From: an uncultured Lachnospiraceae bacterium
GTDB lineage: Bacteria; Bacillota; Clostridia; Lachnospirales; Lachnospiraceae
Assembly: GCA_910586095.1 (NCBI GenBank)
Contig: CAJUHQ010000003.1
Location: 1-64,000, forward strand
Length of the DNA: 64,000 nt
Direction: 5' to 3'
The notes under the pieces: model-generated
Databases searched by the model: none
What the model was told of the DNA's origin: nothing
Seen by the model: only the letters and a program-made list of their open reading frames with translations
Translations under genes and position numbers: made by a program
In this document: piece after piece, positions 36,338 to 44,451 of the stretch
How the letters are laid out: every line of letters starts with the position of its first letter
Position numbering within the stretch: the stretch's first letter is position 1

Positions 36338-36808
36338 ATGCTGAAACAGAACGGATATGCACAGTATCAAAATGCAAGAATTATGACAGCTTCTCCGGCT
36401 GAATTGACACTGATGCTGTATGAAGGTGCCATAAAATTCGGCAACATTGCCGTGTTGGCAATGGAAAATAAAGATCCTGCAAAGGCGCATGAAAATGTTG
36501 TCAAAGTAGAGAAGATTATACAAAATTTTAGGGATACCTTGGATAAGAAATACCCTGTATGGCAGGAGTTTGAGAAAATATATGTGTATCTACTTCGCAG
36601 ATGTCATGAGGCAAATATTGCAAAGGACCCAAAAATTATGGAGGAAGTTGTAACACACATCCGTTCCATGAGAGACAATTGGAAAGAAGTCATGAAGAAA
36701 GTGGCAGGTGACAAGAGCAATCCTGCGGCACAGGCAAGAGTGGCAGGCGGACAAAAGAATTCCGCAAGCTACACAGCATCGACGGCTGCTAGACGCACGG
36801 GGACATGA
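36338..36808 (+). CDS. fliS: Flagellin export chaperone FliS
   Basis: FliS binds the C-terminus of flagellin and keeps it unfolded for export. The 156-residue product has the family motifs YQNARIMTASPAELTLMLYEG and YPVWQEFEKIYVYLLRRCHEAN. Its Ala/Ser/Thr-rich tail (about 125-156) is longer than usual. Confidence 0.93.
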   Translation: MLKQNGYAQYQNARIMTASPAELTLMLYEGAIKFGNIAVLAMENKDPAKAHENVVKVEKIIQNFRDTLDKKYPVWQEFEKIYVYLLRRCHEANIAKDPKIMEEVVTHIRSMRDNWKEVMKKVAGDKSNPAAQARVAGGQKNSASYTASTAARRTGT

Positions 36809-36831
36809 TAGGAAATTAAAGGGGAAGGCAT

Positions 36832-37308
36832 ATGACAGAAGACTATCTACAGATTATGATAGAAAGCCTTGAAAAGAAAAGTGAAGTACTAGATCAGGTG
36901 ATGGAACTAGACAAAAAACAGCTCGCAATCTCGATGAAGCAGCCATTCGACATGGAGGAATATGATGCCACGATGGACGAAAAAAATAAGCTTATCGAGG
37001 AATTAGAGAAGTTAGATGACGGTTTTACACATACGTATGAGCTGGTGCGGGAGGATGTGCAGGCAGAACCTGCAAAATATAGAGATAAAGTGCAAGAAAT
37101 GCAAGAGCTGATTCGTGTTGCTATTGATAAGGGTGTAGCGATTGAGGCACAGGAGCAACGCAATAAACAGGCAATGCAGAGTGCTTTGCAGGGAAAGCGC
37201 AGAGAAATCAAGCAGGTAAAGGCGTCTAATGCGGCAGCAGTACGATACTATAAAAGTATGAGTAGGATCAATGATGTAGATCCACAGCTTATGGATAGAA
37301 AAAAATAA
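36832..37308 (+). CDS. FliT-like flagellar chaperone (tentative)
   Basis: This 158-residue, wholly helical, charged protein comes 23 bp after fliS, the place where fliT normally lies. Its pattern (EKKSEVLDQVMELDKKQLAI, LEKLDDGFTHTYELVR) resembles FlgN/FliT-type chaperones, but I see no diagnostic motif. A role as export chaperone, perhaps for FliD, is inferred from position. Its stop codon lies inside the terminator stem. Confidence 0.6.
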   Translation: MTEDYLQIMIESLEKKSEVLDQVMELDKKQLAISMKQPFDMEEYDATMDEKNKLIEELEKLDDGFTHTYELVREDVQAEPAKYRDKVQEMQELIRVAIDKGVAIEAQEQRNKQAMQSALQGKRREIKQVKASNAAAVRYYKSMSRINDVDPQLMDRKK

Positions 37309-37331
37309 CCGGTCTAACCGGTTATTTTTTT
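37304..37331 (+). terminator. Terminator after the fliD-fliS block
   Basis: AATAACCGG and CCGGTTATT form a 9-bp stem followed by TTTTT. The left arm includes the TAA stop of the FliT-like gene. Confidence 0.92.
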
Positions 37332-37540
37332 GTAGAAAGAGTTTGAATAAAGTAGAGAGATAACGTTTAAAAAGTAAAAATTTTTGCACAATAGGCGTTA
37401 AATTGATGTATAAATATATAATTTGGTTATAATTATAGAAGGAATTATATTAAATTTTTATAAAATAAGAAACACTTTCGCTAATAGAGTGAATCTATAT
37501 ATAAAATATCAAAAATTGAATATACAATTTCAAAAATATG

Positions 37541-37569
37541 TTGACATTTTCTGTTAACTAAGCTATACT
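37541..37569 (+). promoter_or_regulatory. Strong sigma-A promoter for the first mini-flagellin
   Basis: TTGACA, 17 bp, TATACT: a near-consensus housekeeping promoter, unlike the sigma-D-like sites of the full-length flagellins. The start codon is 86 bp downstream. Confidence 0.85.
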
Positions 37570-37654
37570 AATGATAATAAAGATAGCTATTCTACATGGA
37601 AGTAGCTGCTTATTATGACACTTATTAATTAGCAGGTTTTGAAGGGAGTATTTT

Positions 37655-38005
37655 ATGGTAGTAGCAAATAATCTTGATGCAATCAACAAATTGGGACAGT
37701 TAATGACTTCAGGCAACACATCAAAGAAAGAGAATAAGCTTGCAGTCGGACAGAAAAAGGTAGCTAGTGATGATGCAGCTAGTTTGACATTGACAGAGAA
37801 TCTTAGGCAAAAAATGAAAGTTGCTCAGGGAGCAGATGATATTGTGGCAGAGAATATTTTAGCTTCAGAGAGCAATTATATGGATATCACAAAGGCGGAT
37901 GAGATGATACGTCAGGCAAACAGCAAGATTCTTGACCAGGCGGATGATGCAATGAAGGTTCAAGCAGATCAGAGTACCATATCTGTAATGGAATTGTTAA
38001 GATAA
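37655..38005 (+). CDS. Small flagellin-like protein 1 (D0/D1 ends only)
   Basis: The 116-residue protein aligns with the ends of the flagellins in this window and lacks the middle. Its N-terminus MVVANNLDAINKL parallels MVVQHNLQAMNAN. SDDAASLTLTENLRQKMK (38-55) parallels RAADNAAGLAISEKMRKQI with one 2-residue gap. The end DEMIRQANSKILDQA parallels the flagellin tail TEMVQYSNNNVLMQA. It therefore looks like the N- and C-terminal D0/D1 helices joined directly. It is expressed from a sigma-A-type promoter behind AAGGGAG. Function unknown: a minor filament subunit, an export substrate or a decoy for FliS/FliW are possibilities. Confidence 0.7.
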   Translation: MVVANNLDAINKLGQLMTSGNTSKKENKLAVGQKKVASDDAASLTLTENLRQKMKVAQGADDIVAENILASESNYMDITKADEMIRQANSKILDQADDAMKVQADQSTISVMELLR

Positions 38006-38047
38006 GATACAACGGTTCATGTTAAAATTTCTCTATCCTAATTTAAA

Positions 38048-38119
38048 TGCCTGCAAAAGCGGGCAGATGGGAGTGAAAGAAATATGAAATGGGTTATAAC
38101 AAGGGGATTGGAGGATTAG
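38048..38119 (+). other. Palindrome-SD module and possible 11-codon leader peptide
   Basis: An imperfect palindrome (GCCTGC...GCGGGC) is followed by CAGATGGGAG and an ATG at 38084. A short frame, MKWVITRGLED, ends at TAG (38117-38119), two bases before the ATG of the next gene and inside its SD region. Translation of the leader could be coupled to that gene. The upstream module resembles 50-81. Confidence 0.35.
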
Positions 38120-38120
38120 T

Positions 38121-38456
38121 ATGATCGTAACAAATAAGTTGAATACGGGCACCACAGTAAAGCCCGATTATAAATCAGAGACTATAGCGACAAGTGAAGC
38201 AGTAGTTGCAGAAGCAAGGGAGGAGAGCAAAGAGGCAGAATTGATCCTGTCAGATAGCGCAAGACAGAAGTCTAATGCATATGCAGAAGGAGTTTATGAT
38301 ACAGCAATTGTAGAAGAAGTTAGTCAATATACTCCTCAAGATGCACTAGAAATGATACGCACAGCAAATGAGCGCATTTTGGATCATGCTTCTGAGGCCG
38401 TGTTGGCACAGGCAAATCAAGATGCAAGAGAAGTGACAGAGCTGCTGTCTGCTTAG
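38121..38456 (+). CDS. Small flagellin-like protein 2
   Basis: This 111-residue protein shares the C-terminal pattern of the preceding small protein (ALEMIRTANERILDHASEAV versus ADEMIRQANSKILDQADDAM) and so, more distantly, the flagellin tail. Its N-terminal half (MIVTNKLNTG, then a charged stretch EAREESKEAEL) has diverged. GGAGG precedes the ATG. A strong terminator follows, so the two small genes form their own unit between fliS and the flagellins. Role unknown. Confidence 0.6.
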   Translation: MIVTNKLNTGTTVKPDYKSETIATSEAVVAEAREESKEAELILSDSARQKSNAYAEGVYDTAIVEEVSQYTPQDALEMIRTANERILDHASEAVLAQANQDAREVTELLSA

Positions 38457-38483
38457 AATAGCACTCAATAAAAAGTAAAATAC

Positions 38484-38529
38484 AAACTGGAACAAGCCTT
38501 ATGATAAAAGAGGATTGTTCCAGTTTTTT
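38484..38529 (+). terminator. Terminator after the small flagellin-like genes
   Basis: ACTGGAACAA (38486-38495) pairs with TTGTTCCAGT (38515-38524), followed by TTTTTT. Confidence 0.92.
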
Positions 38530-38556
38530 GTGCATATGGGTAGAGAGTAGTTACTA

Positions 38557-39951
38557 TTATCTTCTGCGTGATTGGGTATTTGTCTGTCTAGGGGGTAAAG
38601 ATGTACAGTAAAGTGCTAGTACTGTTTTGTTTTGATTTGCTCTAAGGGCATTTTGTCCATTGTCGTTATCTCCAATAATTTGCTTTCCATCGGTGTAGTC
38701 AAAATAGATCATATGTCCTGGTAAAGACAACATACCTTTATATCCAGATAAATTATAATTCGCTAAAAAGCTATTAAGATGCAAGTTTGATTCAATTGGA
38801 CGGCTAGTATAACCAAAATGTCCATATAAACTAGGGTAGACACAATCATCGCTGTAGTTTTTCCATACGGCATTTATTTGGTGAGGCGTACTGTCTGAAT
38901 CAGAGTTATATTTATTAGTAGAAAAATGTTTAACGAGTACATTGTGAAATTGTTCAACTGTGTTTGCGTGAAATAGAGCTTGTATGCGCGTGGATTCAAC
39001 GTGAAATAGAGCTGTGATAACACATGATTTGGACGACTAGAAAGTAGAGGTGATATCTTCTGGATCAATCTGATTTTCTTCATCTTCAGGATTTTCTGGC
39101 TCTGGTGGCCTGTCCATATTTTCGTGCATAATGAAAGCGGTGAATATGTCAATATTGTGTTCAAAATAGTGTGTAATAAATAGACGGGCTACACTATCTT
39201 GAATAATCGACTCTCTTTGCATCTTAGAAGATAGTATAGTAGTTGCGTCATTCATGTTTGTAATAAAGTGTGTGTCGTTTTTAAATCTATCAAAAATGGT
39301 ATGAGCGATATCCCAACGGATATCCTCTATATTCTGAGCAATTATGGCTTTGATATCTGAAAGGCTGTTGCAGTTGTTAATATCTAGATTTTCAAAAAAA
39401 TTTGCTTTTGGTGTTTGAAATAGAACATCAAAATAGGATTTGAGTAGAATATCGTTTTTTGATTGACTATCTTGTAAACTGTGATAATATTCGCCTAAGG
39501 TTTGATAGGTTTTGCCGTTTCTATCAGTAAAGCGCTGTATAGCTGTATCAAAACTTTCCTTTTTGGTAAGTGTATTTTGTGAGTTGGCCCATTTTGTTTG
39601 TGATGCCTTCTCGCCCATAAAACTGGCTTCACGTTCAAGGACAGGATCGTCATTGACAGCAGTGTTATGGAGTTGGGTGGTTGGATATACGCGCCCTTGC
39701 ATTTGCTGGACAACGTGCCAGGCTTCATGACCTAGATGTTTTTCCTGACCTGGAGCCACATGAATATCTGTGCCTTTGGTATAGGCCAGTGACTGCAATT
39801 GTGCGGGCTTAGAAGAATTATAATAAACTCTTACAGAATCCATATTGTATCCTGATAGAGCCTCAATTCCGCTTTTTAAAGAATCAGGCAGACCTGTATG
39901 ATTGGGTCTGCCCTGTTTTTGTTTGACGGGATTGTCTGTATGATAGCGTTT
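38557..39951 (-). pseudogene. Decayed DUF4157 (eCIS core-type) metalloprotease-like gene
   Basis: On the minus strand the frame 39843-39037 encodes 268 residues with a DUF4157 domain: YYNSSKPAQLQSLAYTKGTD, HVAPGQEKH and the zinc motif HEAWHVVQQ. The homology continues upstream of that ATG in the same frame (GLPDSLKSGIEALSGYN), but no start codon exists before a TAA at 39952-39954, so the 5' end is lost. After the TAG at 39037-39039 the same frame stays open for about 159 more codons, to a stop at 38557. The gene therefore appears broken at both places, unless the TAG is read through. DUF4157 proteins occur with contractile injection systems and as toxin-like effectors; no such system is in this window. 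Confidence 0.7.
39887..39912. terminator. Hairpin downstream of the large flagellin
   Basis: GGCAGACC and GGTCTGCC form an 8-bp stem, with CTGTTTTTG following on the plus strand and TGATTCTTT on the minus strand. It may end the minus-strand flagellin transcript. It overlaps the former 5' coding part of the DUF4157 gene. Confidence 0.5.
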
Positions 39952-39982
39952 TTATTTCATTGTGAATAAAATCGGGTAGAGC

Positions 39983-42166
39983 TTATCGAAGTAAGGTCAA
40001 CAGTCCTTGATTTGCTTGATTGGACTGAGACAACACAGACTGACCAGCTTCTCCCAAAATAGTTGCATTGGAATAATCTACCATTTCCCTTGACATATCT
40101 GTATCACGAATCTTGGATTCTGCGGACTGCGTATTCTCAGAGACATTGGCATCAATTTTTGAGGCGCTTTCCATACGGTTTTGATATGCCCCTAATAGAG
40201 AGCGCTGAGAGCTAATAATCTGAAGGGCGTGGGCAACTTCGTCAATGGCAGCGAGTGCATCTTCTTCAGTGAGAACGTTGGTGTCAGACATGCCAATAGT
40301 CTCAAGGCGCAGACATTCGTATTGCATTGCAATCTTGTCAATAATTTCAGAACCGCTGTGTATACTTAAGGCAATATCATCAAAGGAGTAACTTGCAGCA
40401 TAGTTGTTGACAGCAGTTGGGGAAGTGTAGGCATTTCCTCTGTAAATAGAACCACTATTTGTGTTAGTAAAATTAAAATCAAAAAGAGTGGAGTCTTGAA
40501 ATGCCTTGTTGATTCTATCTAGGATAGATTGTTCTGTATCCTTTGGTGTGACATTGAAGTTTAATGTAAAAGTTCCTACTTTATTAGAAGTCAGATCGTT
40601 TCCGTTGGCGTCTTTCCCATAGACATAAGGAGTATCGGAAGTGAGATCAAAGGTAAGAAAAACGATTCCTCCATCGTCTGTTCCGCCTTTTTCTCCAGAG
40701 GAAGGATTTTTGGACAGTAATCCAGTAGTGCCAGTTAGAGTGCTCATCAAATCTTGTAAGGTGCCTGTGTTCCCGCCTCTATGGATAGGGACTGGGTGCC
40801 AGGAAACACGTTTAGTAACACCATTTTCCGTGACATAATTATATTGACGCCTCCAGAAAATACCCTCGTCGTTAGCGTCGCGGCCAACACAAGTAGGATC
40901 ATCTACTCCACCTGGTCCCATACTGACTTGTATATCATTGGAGTAGTAGGAGTATTGGGTGGATGTTGCTGTCAGATTGCCTAGTCCATTTGCTGTAAAA
41001 GCAAATTCCCAACCATCATTTGTAATGCGTGCAGTGGCAAGATCGACTCCCTTATTTGGAATTTTGGTAATATTTCCACCTGAAGCATTTTTGACAGGTT
41101 CTATAAAAGAATCGCTAGGGTGTTCAAAGTCATATCCAGCAGTTTGATTTTGTGCGGCAAGTACCGCGTCAGCATAGGCAGCACTATATACAAAAGAATG
41201 AGTATATATACCAAAACCAGCATTGTTTGAAGATAATGTCTTATTTTCATCTTCAAAAGCGGAAGGTGAGGAGAAGGAGTGAGTCATTCTAACTCCATTC
41301 ATTGCCTTGGCGATTTCATCGTTCGAGGCATCATCAGAAACCGTTAAGGATATAGAAAAATCAAATTTGGGTTTACCATTTGCGTCGAGCAATTGTTTTG
41401 TGGGATCGGTGATCGCTACTCCATTTTTATCTTCATTCACGAAGTAATCGCCGACATTAAAAGAAAAGTCCTTTTCACGCAGTTCGTCCCAGCTAATGGT
41501 TTTGGTCTGGTAGTGTGTGCCATTAAAGGCAGACCAAGACAGATTGATACCAGCAGCATTGGCGTTGACCGTATAGGAACCACTACTATTATAATATTTG
41601 TGATAATCTGTCCAAGAATCTTTAATAGGAGTACTAATAGGAAATAGACCAAAGGTTTCATTGTTGACAGGAGGGGACTGATAAGAAGGAGAGTCGATGG
41701 TAGCCGCCTGTACATAGGCTGTTCCAATCACATCCTTGCGAATAGTTAGATCCTCTGTCCAGATTTTTCGATCGTTAAAAGCGGTGGTGGTAAAGATGCG
41801 TTCCATCTCTTTTTTTAATTTCTGCACTTCGCTATCTATATAGGAGCGGTCTGTCTCGGAGTTGGTACCATTTGCAGACTGGACAGACAACTCGTTGATT
41901 CGTTGAAGAATATTGTGTACTTCGTTGAGTGCTCCATCAGCTACTTGCACATAGCTGATACCATCCTCTATATTTTCATTGGCCCTGTTGAGGCCACGGA
42001 TCTGTTTTCTCATTTTCTCTGAGATAGATAACCCTGCGGCATTGTCTGCGCTGCGGTTAATCTGATATCCAGAGGACAGTTTTTCTGTGCTAGAAGCCTT
42101 GCGATCCAATACCATATTAAACTGGCGGTTCGCATTCATAGCGGCCATATTATGTTGCATAATCAT
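39983..42166 (-). CDS. Flagellin, large (727 residues)
   Basis: The conserved D0/D1 ends are intact: MIMQHNMAAMNANRQFN, RSADNAAGLSISEKMRKQIR and ANGTNSETDRSYIDSE at the N-terminus, and IRDTDMSREMVDYSN and ANQGLLTLLR at the C-terminus. The central, surface-exposed part (about 175-620) is much longer than in the other four flagellins and rich in Gly, Ser, Thr and Asn. The start at 42166 follows TGAGGA; the longer GTG frame at 42217 runs through a leader structure and is rejected. It is the only flagellin on the minus strand and has its own sigma-D-like promoter. Confidence 0.92.
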   Translation of the reverse strand: MIMQHNMAAMNANRQFNMVLDRKASSTEKLSSGYQINRSADNAAGLSISEKMRKQIRGLNRANENIEDGISYVQVADGALNEVHNILQRINELSVQSANGTNSETDRSYIDSEVQKLKKEMERIFTTTAFNDRKIWTEDLTIRKDVIGTAYVQAATIDSPSYQSPPVNNETFGLFPISTPIKDSWTDYHKYYNSSGSYTVNANAAGINLSWSAFNGTHYQTKTISWDELREKDFSFNVGDYFVNEDKNGVAITDPTKQLLDANGKPKFDFSISLTVSDDASNDEIAKAMNGVRMTHSFSSPSAFEDENKTLSSNNAGFGIYTHSFVYSAAYADAVLAAQNQTAGYDFEHPSDSFIEPVKNASGGNITKIPNKGVDLATARITNDGWEFAFTANGLGNLTATSTQYSYYSNDIQVSMGPGGVDDPTCVGRDANDEGIFWRRQYNYVTENGVTKRVSWHPVPIHRGGNTGTLQDLMSTLTGTTGLLSKNPSSGEKGGTDDGGIVFLTFDLTSDTPYVYGKDANGNDLTSNKVGTFTLNFNVTPKDTEQSILDRINKAFQDSTLFDFNFTNTNSGSIYRGNAYTSPTAVNNYAASYSFDDIALSIHSGSEIIDKIAMQYECLRLETIGMSDTNVLTEEDALAAIDEVAHALQIISSQRSLLGAYQNRMESASKIDANVSENTQSAESKIRDTDMSREMVDYSNATILGEAGQSVLSQSNQANQGLLTLLR

Positions 42167-42180
42167 AGATATCCTCATTT

Positions 42181-42235
42181 CTGCGCTGCTTTTTATGTAT
42201 TTCAAGTTTGTGGACACAGCGCAGCCACAAACTTG
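42181..42235 (-). promoter_or_regulatory. Possible pseudoknot in the large-flagellin leader
   Basis: In the mRNA, CAAGTTTGTGG pairs with CCACAAACTTG (11 bp; 42225-42235 with 42203-42213). The loop contains CTGCGCTG (42217-42224), an exact complement of CAGCGCAG (42181-42188) just before the TGAGGA ribosome binding site. The two pairings could form an H-type pseudoknot or alternate. Either could control ribosome access. Confidence 0.55.
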
Positions 42236-42326
42236 GGAGTGAAAGATTGAAAAATCTTTTACTTTTATCCTTTTAGTTATTCACAATATAAATAAGAATC
42301 GATTGATAAAAAATCTTCTCTTTTTA

Positions 42327-42354
42327 TTATCGGCAGTTATCTGTACAAAATTTA
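42327..42354 (-). promoter_or_regulatory. Sigma-D promoter for the large flagellin
   Basis: Minus strand: TAAA (42351-42354), 16 bp, GCCGATAA (42327-42334), seven of eight matches to GCCGATAT. The leader is about 155 nt. Confidence 0.8.
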
Positions 42355-42435
42355 TGGATAATTCTGTAAATTACAAAAATAAATACTATAAATAAGAAAA
42401 GATTGATAATTAAATTAAAATATCACACATTTCTA

Positions 42436-42462
42436 TAAATTTTCTGAAAATATAGACGATAT
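42436..42462 (+). promoter_or_regulatory. Sigma-D promoter for flagellin 2
   Basis: TAAA (42436-42439), 15 bp, GACGATAT (42455-42462). The leader is only about 40 nt and ends in AAGGGGG before the ATG at 42512. Confidence 0.8.
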
Positions 42463-42511
42463 ATTTTCTATAGACGAAAGCAGGTTTCCAGAATAAGGGG
42501 GAAATAAATAG

Positions 42512-44134
42512 ATGGTAGTACAGCATAATCTTCAGGCAATGAACGCAAATAGAATGCTTGGTATCAATACAAATAGACAGGCTAGTTCAACAGAGAAACT
42601 TACTAGTGGTTATAAGATTAACCGTGCAGCGGACAATGCAGCAGGACTAGCTATTTCTGAAAAGATGCGAAAACAGATCAGAGGACTTAGTCAAGCATCT
42701 GTGAATGCAGAGGATGGTATTTCGTGTGTGCAGACTGCCGATGGTGCATTAGCAGAGGTACATGATATGTTACAACGCATGAATGAGTTAGTTGTACAGT
42801 CGGCCAATGGAACCAATTCAGAGTCAGATCGCCAGTATATTCAAGATGAGATCGATCAGCTTGTGACAGAAATTGACCGTGTTTCTGAGACGACAAAATT
42901 TAATGAAATCTATTTGCTCAACGGGGATGCAAAGAATGAAGGAACTCATAGAAGTTGGATCACAGATTATAAAATGACAGACACTCCAAACCTCAATGCC
43001 ATACAAAAAGGAGAACCTGACACAAAGAAGGATTATATAGGACACGATACAATCTACTTTGTGGATGCAGCAATTGGAGGTGCAGATCCAGATTCACCTA
43101 GTAAGGCGTGGAAAATCCAAAATGGTGACGACATCACTCCTTATCTCGACAGAAACGCAAACGGTGTCAATAATGCATATAAAGGGTTCATGGCTATTCA
43201 AATTAATAGAACAATTGCTCCTGCTAACGCCACTGTGGACTATCGAACAGATTTGATTAAGGATGCAAAAGATCCCAATCGCATCAATGCAGCGCGCGAT
43301 TTATATCTATTTAATGTGGAAACAGAGACGGTAACGCGCGTTGCACGAGGAGAAAGTATGTTGCCATTTATGGGGACAAACGATTGGCTTGGAGATGAAT
43401 ATCGTTTGGTTGATGATCTTTTTAGTAATAGGGTGCGAGATGGATTGAACAAAGATTTTGATGGAGATGGAAGAGCACCAGATACATTCCGATTTAACAG
43501 TATGACTATTGAGCAAAATCGATCGTATGCGAAACTTTATGATGCTGACGGAAAAGAAGTTTCAGCAATTGCCCTTGGCAAGTATTTTGATGAGGAGGGA
43601 CTCTATCAAGGCGGACTGTTTGACAATGAGAATGCACATGTTAGCAGTGGGGTTGAAAATGATCGTATTGAGGAGTATGTCAATATACAAAATGGTGCCG
43701 ATGTGGCCAATGATCTTTTGTTTGACTTGCATGTAGGATCAGATTCAGATAGAGCCAACAAGATCACAGCACAGATTGTCAGTCTTTCTGCAGCGGGCTT
43801 AGGAGTAGAAAAGCTTCATTCAAAATGGATAGGTACTGTAGACGATACAGGCATGAAGGCAACAGATGCGATTGATGTGATTGCAGAGGCTATTCGTAGG
43901 GTGTCAACACAGCGTTCCTTGCTAGGTGCAGTACAAAATCGTTTAGAGCACACAGTTAAGAATCTGGATAATATTGTAGAGAATACACAGGATGCAGAGT
44001 CAACGATACGTGATACAGATATGGCTACAGAGATGGTTCAGTATTCAAACAACAATGTTTTGATGCAGGCAGGACAATCAATGCTTGCGCAAGCCAATCA
44101 AGCTAATCAAGGAATTCTTTCGATGCTTAGTTGA
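42512..44134 (+). CDS. Flagellin (540 residues)
   Basis: Filament subunit with MVVQHNLQAMNANRMLG, RAADNAAGLAISEKMRKQIR and the C-terminal IRDTDMATEMVQYSNNN and LAQANQANQGILSML segments. The central domain (about 150-420) shares blocks with the next flagellin (YIGHDTIYF, KIQNGDDITPYL, LFDLHVGSDSDRANKI), showing common descent, but contains acidic calcium-binding-like segments such as DRNANGVNN and DFDGDGRAPD. Confidence 0.93.
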   Translation: MVVQHNLQAMNANRMLGINTNRQASSTEKLTSGYKINRAADNAAGLAISEKMRKQIRGLSQASVNAEDGISCVQTADGALAEVHDMLQRMNELVVQSANGTNSESDRQYIQDEIDQLVTEIDRVSETTKFNEIYLLNGDAKNEGTHRSWITDYKMTDTPNLNAIQKGEPDTKKDYIGHDTIYFVDAAIGGADPDSPSKAWKIQNGDDITPYLDRNANGVNNAYKGFMAIQINRTIAPANATVDYRTDLIKDAKDPNRINAARDLYLFNVETETVTRVARGESMLPFMGTNDWLGDEYRLVDDLFSNRVRDGLNKDFDGDGRAPDTFRFNSMTIEQNRSYAKLYDADGKEVSAIALGKYFDEEGLYQGGLFDNENAHVSSGVENDRIEEYVNIQNGADVANDLLFDLHVGSDSDRANKITAQIVSLSAAGLGVEKLHSKWIGTVDDTGMKATDAIDVIAEAIRRVSTQRSLLGAVQNRLEHTVKNLDNIVENTQDAESTIRDTDMATEMVQYSNNNVLMQAGQSMLAQANQANQGILSMLS

Positions 44135-44266
44135 TTGTAGGAAACTGTTATATTTATAAGAAGTTATGCAATTTAAAATATTGTATTAAAAAGTCTGATA
44201 ATATAATGAATATAACAGATAAAGATAGACAAAATGAAAAATATTACAAAATATTCAGAAAACAAC

Positions 44267-44293
44267 TAAAGTTGAAAGAAAATAATCCGATAT
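44267..44293 (+). promoter_or_regulatory. Sigma-D promoter for flagellin 3
   Basis: TAAA (44267-44270), 15 bp, TCCGATAT (44286-44293), seven of eight matches. The leader of about 150 nt contains six GGA triplets, including AAGGAG at 44362-44367 and the SD AAAGGAG before the start. Confidence 0.8.
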
Positions 44294-44451
44294 AATATGT
44301 GAAAGCTACAGAGCAAGCGATTTGAACGCTTTGTAGGAAGAACCATCGGACAGTATATAAGAAGGAGAGTCCACAGGGTCTTCAGAATAAAAAGGGTAAA
44401 AGTATAAATAGAACCTCACGGATCACAGGGGAACGAAAGGAGTAAACTATT

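Noticed and set aside
39037..39843. Intact DUF4157 metalloprotease gene as a functional toxin
   Set aside because: The domain's first part lies upstream of the only ATG and the frame continues past the TAG, so it is better treated as a broken gene.
42167..42217. Longer N-terminus of the large flagellin from a GTG at 42217
   Set aside because: The 17 added residues would be encoded by the leader structure, have no ribosome binding site and are absent in other flagellins.
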